From: Novosphingobium sp. BW1
GTDB lineage: Bacteria > Pseudomonadota > Alphaproteobacteria > Sphingomonadales > Sphingomonadaceae
NCBI RefSeq assembly: GCF_008107685.1
Contig: NZ_VIRF01000078.1
Span: 372,001-436,000, forward strand
DNA: 64,000 bases
Direction: 5' to 3'
Below the pieces are notes generated by a model. The model did no database searches. It was not told where the DNA came from and saw only the letters and a program-made list of their open reading frames with translations. Positions 62,169-64,000 of the stretch are shown here, piece after piece; position 1 is the stretch's first letter; each line of letters opens with the position of its first letter. The position numbers were made by a program, and so were the translations under genes.

Positions 62169-62926
62169 GCGATCCCGATGGGCCTCTGCCCCCGCTCTTC
62201 CCCGGACGCGACGGGACGGGTGTGCGCGTCGCGGTGATCGACAGCGGCGTCCACCCGGAACATGACCACATCAATGCGGCCCGTATCGTGCCGGGCGTTC
62301 GGATCGACCGCGAGGGCCTGTGTCATGCAGGACCGGACGAAACGCTCGACCGGCTTGGCCATGGTACGGCGGTCACGGCCGCGATCCTCGAGAAGGCCCC
62401 CGGTGCCACCTGTATCCCCGTGCGCGTCTTTGCCGACAGCCTCGCCACCAACGCACGTGCCCTTCTTGCCGCGATCCGCTGGGCCACAGCGCAGGACGTC
62501 GATGTCATCAACCTCAGTCTCGGCACAACCAACACGGCCCACACCATGGTCTTCGCCGAGGCGGTTGCAGAGGCCGCCGCGAAGGGAACCGCGGTGATCG
62601 CCGCGCACGATGTGGACGGAACCGCGTGCCTGCCCGGAAGCCTGCCTTGCGTGCTGGGAGTTACGCTCGACTGGGACTGCCCGCAGGAACGCTACTATGT
62701 ACCGGACGCCATCCCCGCAGCACTATGCGCCTCAGGCTTTCCCCGCGCGATCCCGGGCGTTGCGCCCCGGCGCAACCTCTATGGCATCAGCTTTGCCGTT
62801 GCGCAAATAACCGGCTTTGCCGCGTGCGCCCTGGAAGGGCGTGAAAGGCATGAGCAAAGCGCGCCAGCCCAGGCTTTGCACGCGGCGCTCGTCGCGGCGC
62901 TCAAGACTGTGCCCGCGCTCTCCTAG
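62165..62926 (+). CDS. qhpE: Subtilisin-like serine protease removing QhpC leader
   Basis: Small S8-family protease of 253 residues without a signal peptide or propeptide, so it acts in the cytoplasm. Catalytic residues are Asp26 (VAVIDSGVHPEH), His66 (RLGHGTAV) and Ser209 (YGISFAVAQITG). At the oxyanion position, where subtilisins have AAGN, the sequence is AAHD (Asp149). The coupled start inside the qhpF stop and the known role of QhpE support leader cleavage of QhpC. It is the last gene of the operon; its stop overlaps the end of the opposing SDR gene by four bases. Confidence 0.88.
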   Translation: MSDPDGPLPPLFPGRDGTGVRVAVIDSGVHPEHDHINAARIVPGVRIDREGLCHAGPDETLDRLGHGTAVTAAILEKAPGATCIPVRVFADSLATNARALLAAIRWATAQDVDVINLSLGTTNTAHTMVFAEAVAEAAAKGTAVIAAHDVDGTACLPGSLPCVLGVTLDWDCPQERYYVPDAIPAALCASGFPRAIPGVAPRRNLYGISFAVAQITGFAACALEGRERHEQSAPAQALHAALVAALKTVPALS

Positions 62927-63621
62927 AATGCGATCTCGCGCCCCTCGTAATCGAACAGCTTGCCGCTGTCGGGCACCTTCAGGTCTTCGATCACGTCGAG
63001 CAACTGCAGCGCGGCGCGTTCGGGATCGAACAGACGGCCTTCAGGCACGTTGGCCTGGAAAGGCTTGGACAGCGGCGTGTCGACCGTGCCGGGATGCAGC
63101 GCGACAACGACCGTGCGCGACTTGCGCCGCGCTTCCTCGATGGCAAGATTGCGCACCATCATGTTGAGCGCGGCCTTGGACGCACGGTAACCGTGCCAGC
63201 CGCCCAGACCATTGTCGCTGATCGAGGCGACCCGCGCGGAAAGCGCGGCGAAAACCGCGCGCTGGCCCTTGGGAATGAGCGGCAGGAAGTGCTTGGCGAC
63301 CAGCACCGGACCGATCGCATTGACCGCATAGGTCTTCGCCAGCCAAGCCGGATCGAGATCGAGCAGCGCCTTTTCCGGCCCCTTATCCCCCTCATGGAGC
63401 AGCCCCGTCGCCACAATCACCAGCAAAGGCGGCGGTCCCTTGGCCACGCGCGCGGCGGCCGCCTCGATGCTGGCCTCGTCGGTGAGGTCGATATGGGCGT
63501 CGCCGCTGCGCGAGCGGGCAAAGCCATGGACGACCTCGAACGTGCCTTCCTCGATCAGCGCTGCCTCGAAGGCCGCGCCGATCCCGCCCGAGGCGCCGAT
63601 GACGACCGCGCTCGAACTCAT
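62923..63621 (-). CDS. SDR-family oxidoreductase (CsgA-like)
   Basis: Short-chain dehydrogenase of 232 residues. The dinucleotide motif VIGASGGIGAAF is at residues 7-18 and the catalytic pair is in GWHGYRASKAALN. The Ser lies in FAALSARVASISDN. The pattern VALHPGTVDTPLSKPFQ matches the CsgA-type SDR group in proteobacteria. ATG 63621 overlaps the yaaA stop by four bases, so it is co-transcribed with yaaA. It is not part of the qhp operon, which runs in the opposite direction. Confidence 0.85.
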   Translation of the reverse strand: MSSSAVVIGASGGIGAAFEAALIEEGTFEVVHGFARSRSGDAHIDLTDEASIEAAAARVAKGPPPLLVIVATGLLHEGDKGPEKALLDLDPAWLAKTYAVNAIGPVLVAKHFLPLIPKGQRAVFAALSARVASISDNGLGGWHGYRASKAALNMMVRNLAIEEARRKSRTVVVALHPGTVDTPLSKPFQANVPEGRLFDPERAALQLLDVIEDLKVPDSGKLFDYEGREIAF

Positions 63622-64000
63622 GCGCGCGAGAACATCCAGCGGTTCTCTTCGCTCTGTTCGGGCACGAAGCGATAGCCTTCGGCGTCGAAGCCTTTCATGT
63701 CCTCGATATCGGTGATGTGGTGCTCGCACATCCAGCGCGCCATCATGCCGCGCGCGCGCTTGGCGTTGAAGCTGATGAAACGCGGGCCGTTGGGGCCCGG
63801 CTCGCGAAAGTCGACATCAACAACCCGCAGGCCTTCCAGACGCCCCTTGACCGAGGCAAAGTACTCCTGGCTAGCAAGATTGAGGATCGCACCCGAACCT
63901 TCCTCCGCGACTTCGGCGCGCAGGAAGGCGGCGATGCGGTCATCCCACCAGTCGGTCAGCGCCTTCTTTCGCGGCGCCCAGCGCGTGCCCATTTCGAGGC
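63618..64000 (-). CDS. yaaA: Peroxide stress protein YaaA, C-terminal part (5' end beyond window)
   Basis: About 127 C-terminal residues of the YaaA/DUF328 family, which has about 258 residues in E. coli. Visible family segments are the conserved LTDWWDDRIAAFL, NLASQEYF, and SFNAKRARGMMARWMCEHHI followed by GFDAEGYRFVPEQSEEN. YaaA limits free iron and DNA damage under hydrogen peroxide. The apparent Met near 63992 is internal; the gene continues past base 64000. It is coupled to the SDR gene by a four-base overlap. Confidence 0.9.
   Translation of the reverse strand, partial: LEMGTRWAPRKKALTDWWDDRIAAFLRAEVAEEGSGAILNLASQEYFASVKGRLEGLRVVDVDFREPGPNGPRFISFNAKRARGMMARWMCEHHITDIEDMKGFDAEGYRFVPEQSEENRWMFSRA

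Noticed and set aside
1..64000. Search for CRISPR arrays, integrases, transposases, tRNA genes and phage genes
   Set aside because: No regularly spaced repeats, no tyrosine or serine recombinase or transposase motifs, and no tRNA T-arm with supporting cloverleaf was seen; the accessory character rests only on gene content.

Overview
The window reads as chromosome of a GC-rich alphaproteobacterium, most likely Sphingomonadales (Novosphingobium- or Sphingobium-like). This is an inference from the very high GC, long TonB-dependent receptors with sphingomonad-style plug domains, the TPR-sulfotransferase and the many aromatic or amine oxidation genes. No rRNA, tRNA, CRISPR, integrase or transposase was recognised. 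Only the two edge genes are cut: rlmN on the left and yaaA on the right.

Layout. 1-8.8 kb: end of rlmN, a three-subunit periplasmic aldehyde oxidoreductase (PaoABC type), a lone FdhF/YdeP-type molybdoenzyme and a zinc metallopeptidase. 8.8-20.7 kb: a transglutaminase-like/TPR protein, an MgtC/DUF4010 membrane protein, and a heavy-metal-type RND efflux operon (adaptor, pump, outer-membrane channel) divergent from an overlapping response regulator and histidine kinase pair. 21-32.3 kb: a forward catabolic run of TonB receptor, MFS, Rieske oxygenase, VOC protein, LigB-type extradiol dioxygenase, acetamidase/formamidase and TauD-type dioxygenase, then a decayed serine hydrolase and a DHA2 exporter. 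32.3-40.7 kb: a reverse cassette of PfkB kinase, RutA-like monooxygenase, cysteine hydrolase, MFS and M20 amidohydrolase, ending in an AraC regulator fused to an acetamidase/formamidase. 41-49.5 kb: SDR plus cysteine hydrolase, a TauD-type dioxygenase, an IorBA-type molybdenum hydroxylase and a second TonB receptor. 50-54 kb: TPR-sulfotransferase, TetR regulator and MFS. 54.4-62.9 kb: a complete quinohemoprotein amine dehydrogenase operon in the order qhpA-D-C-B-G-F-E. 62.9-64 kb: SDR and yaaA.

How it fits together. Much of the window looks like a store of oxidative catabolism for aromatic, N-heterocyclic or amine compounds: uptake by TonB receptors and MFS proteins, hydroxylation by molybdenum, Rieske, flavin and 2-oxoglutarate enzymes, ring opening by the extradiol enzyme, and amide or C-N cleavage by formamidases, cysteine hydrolases and the M20 enzyme. 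Substrates cannot be read from the sequence. The best-supported system is qhp: the cofactor and crosslink residues of QhpC fall at exactly the published spacings, and all maturation genes are present. The most unusual single gene is the AraC-formamidase fusion. An 81-nt structured repeat occurs three times in intergenic DNA.
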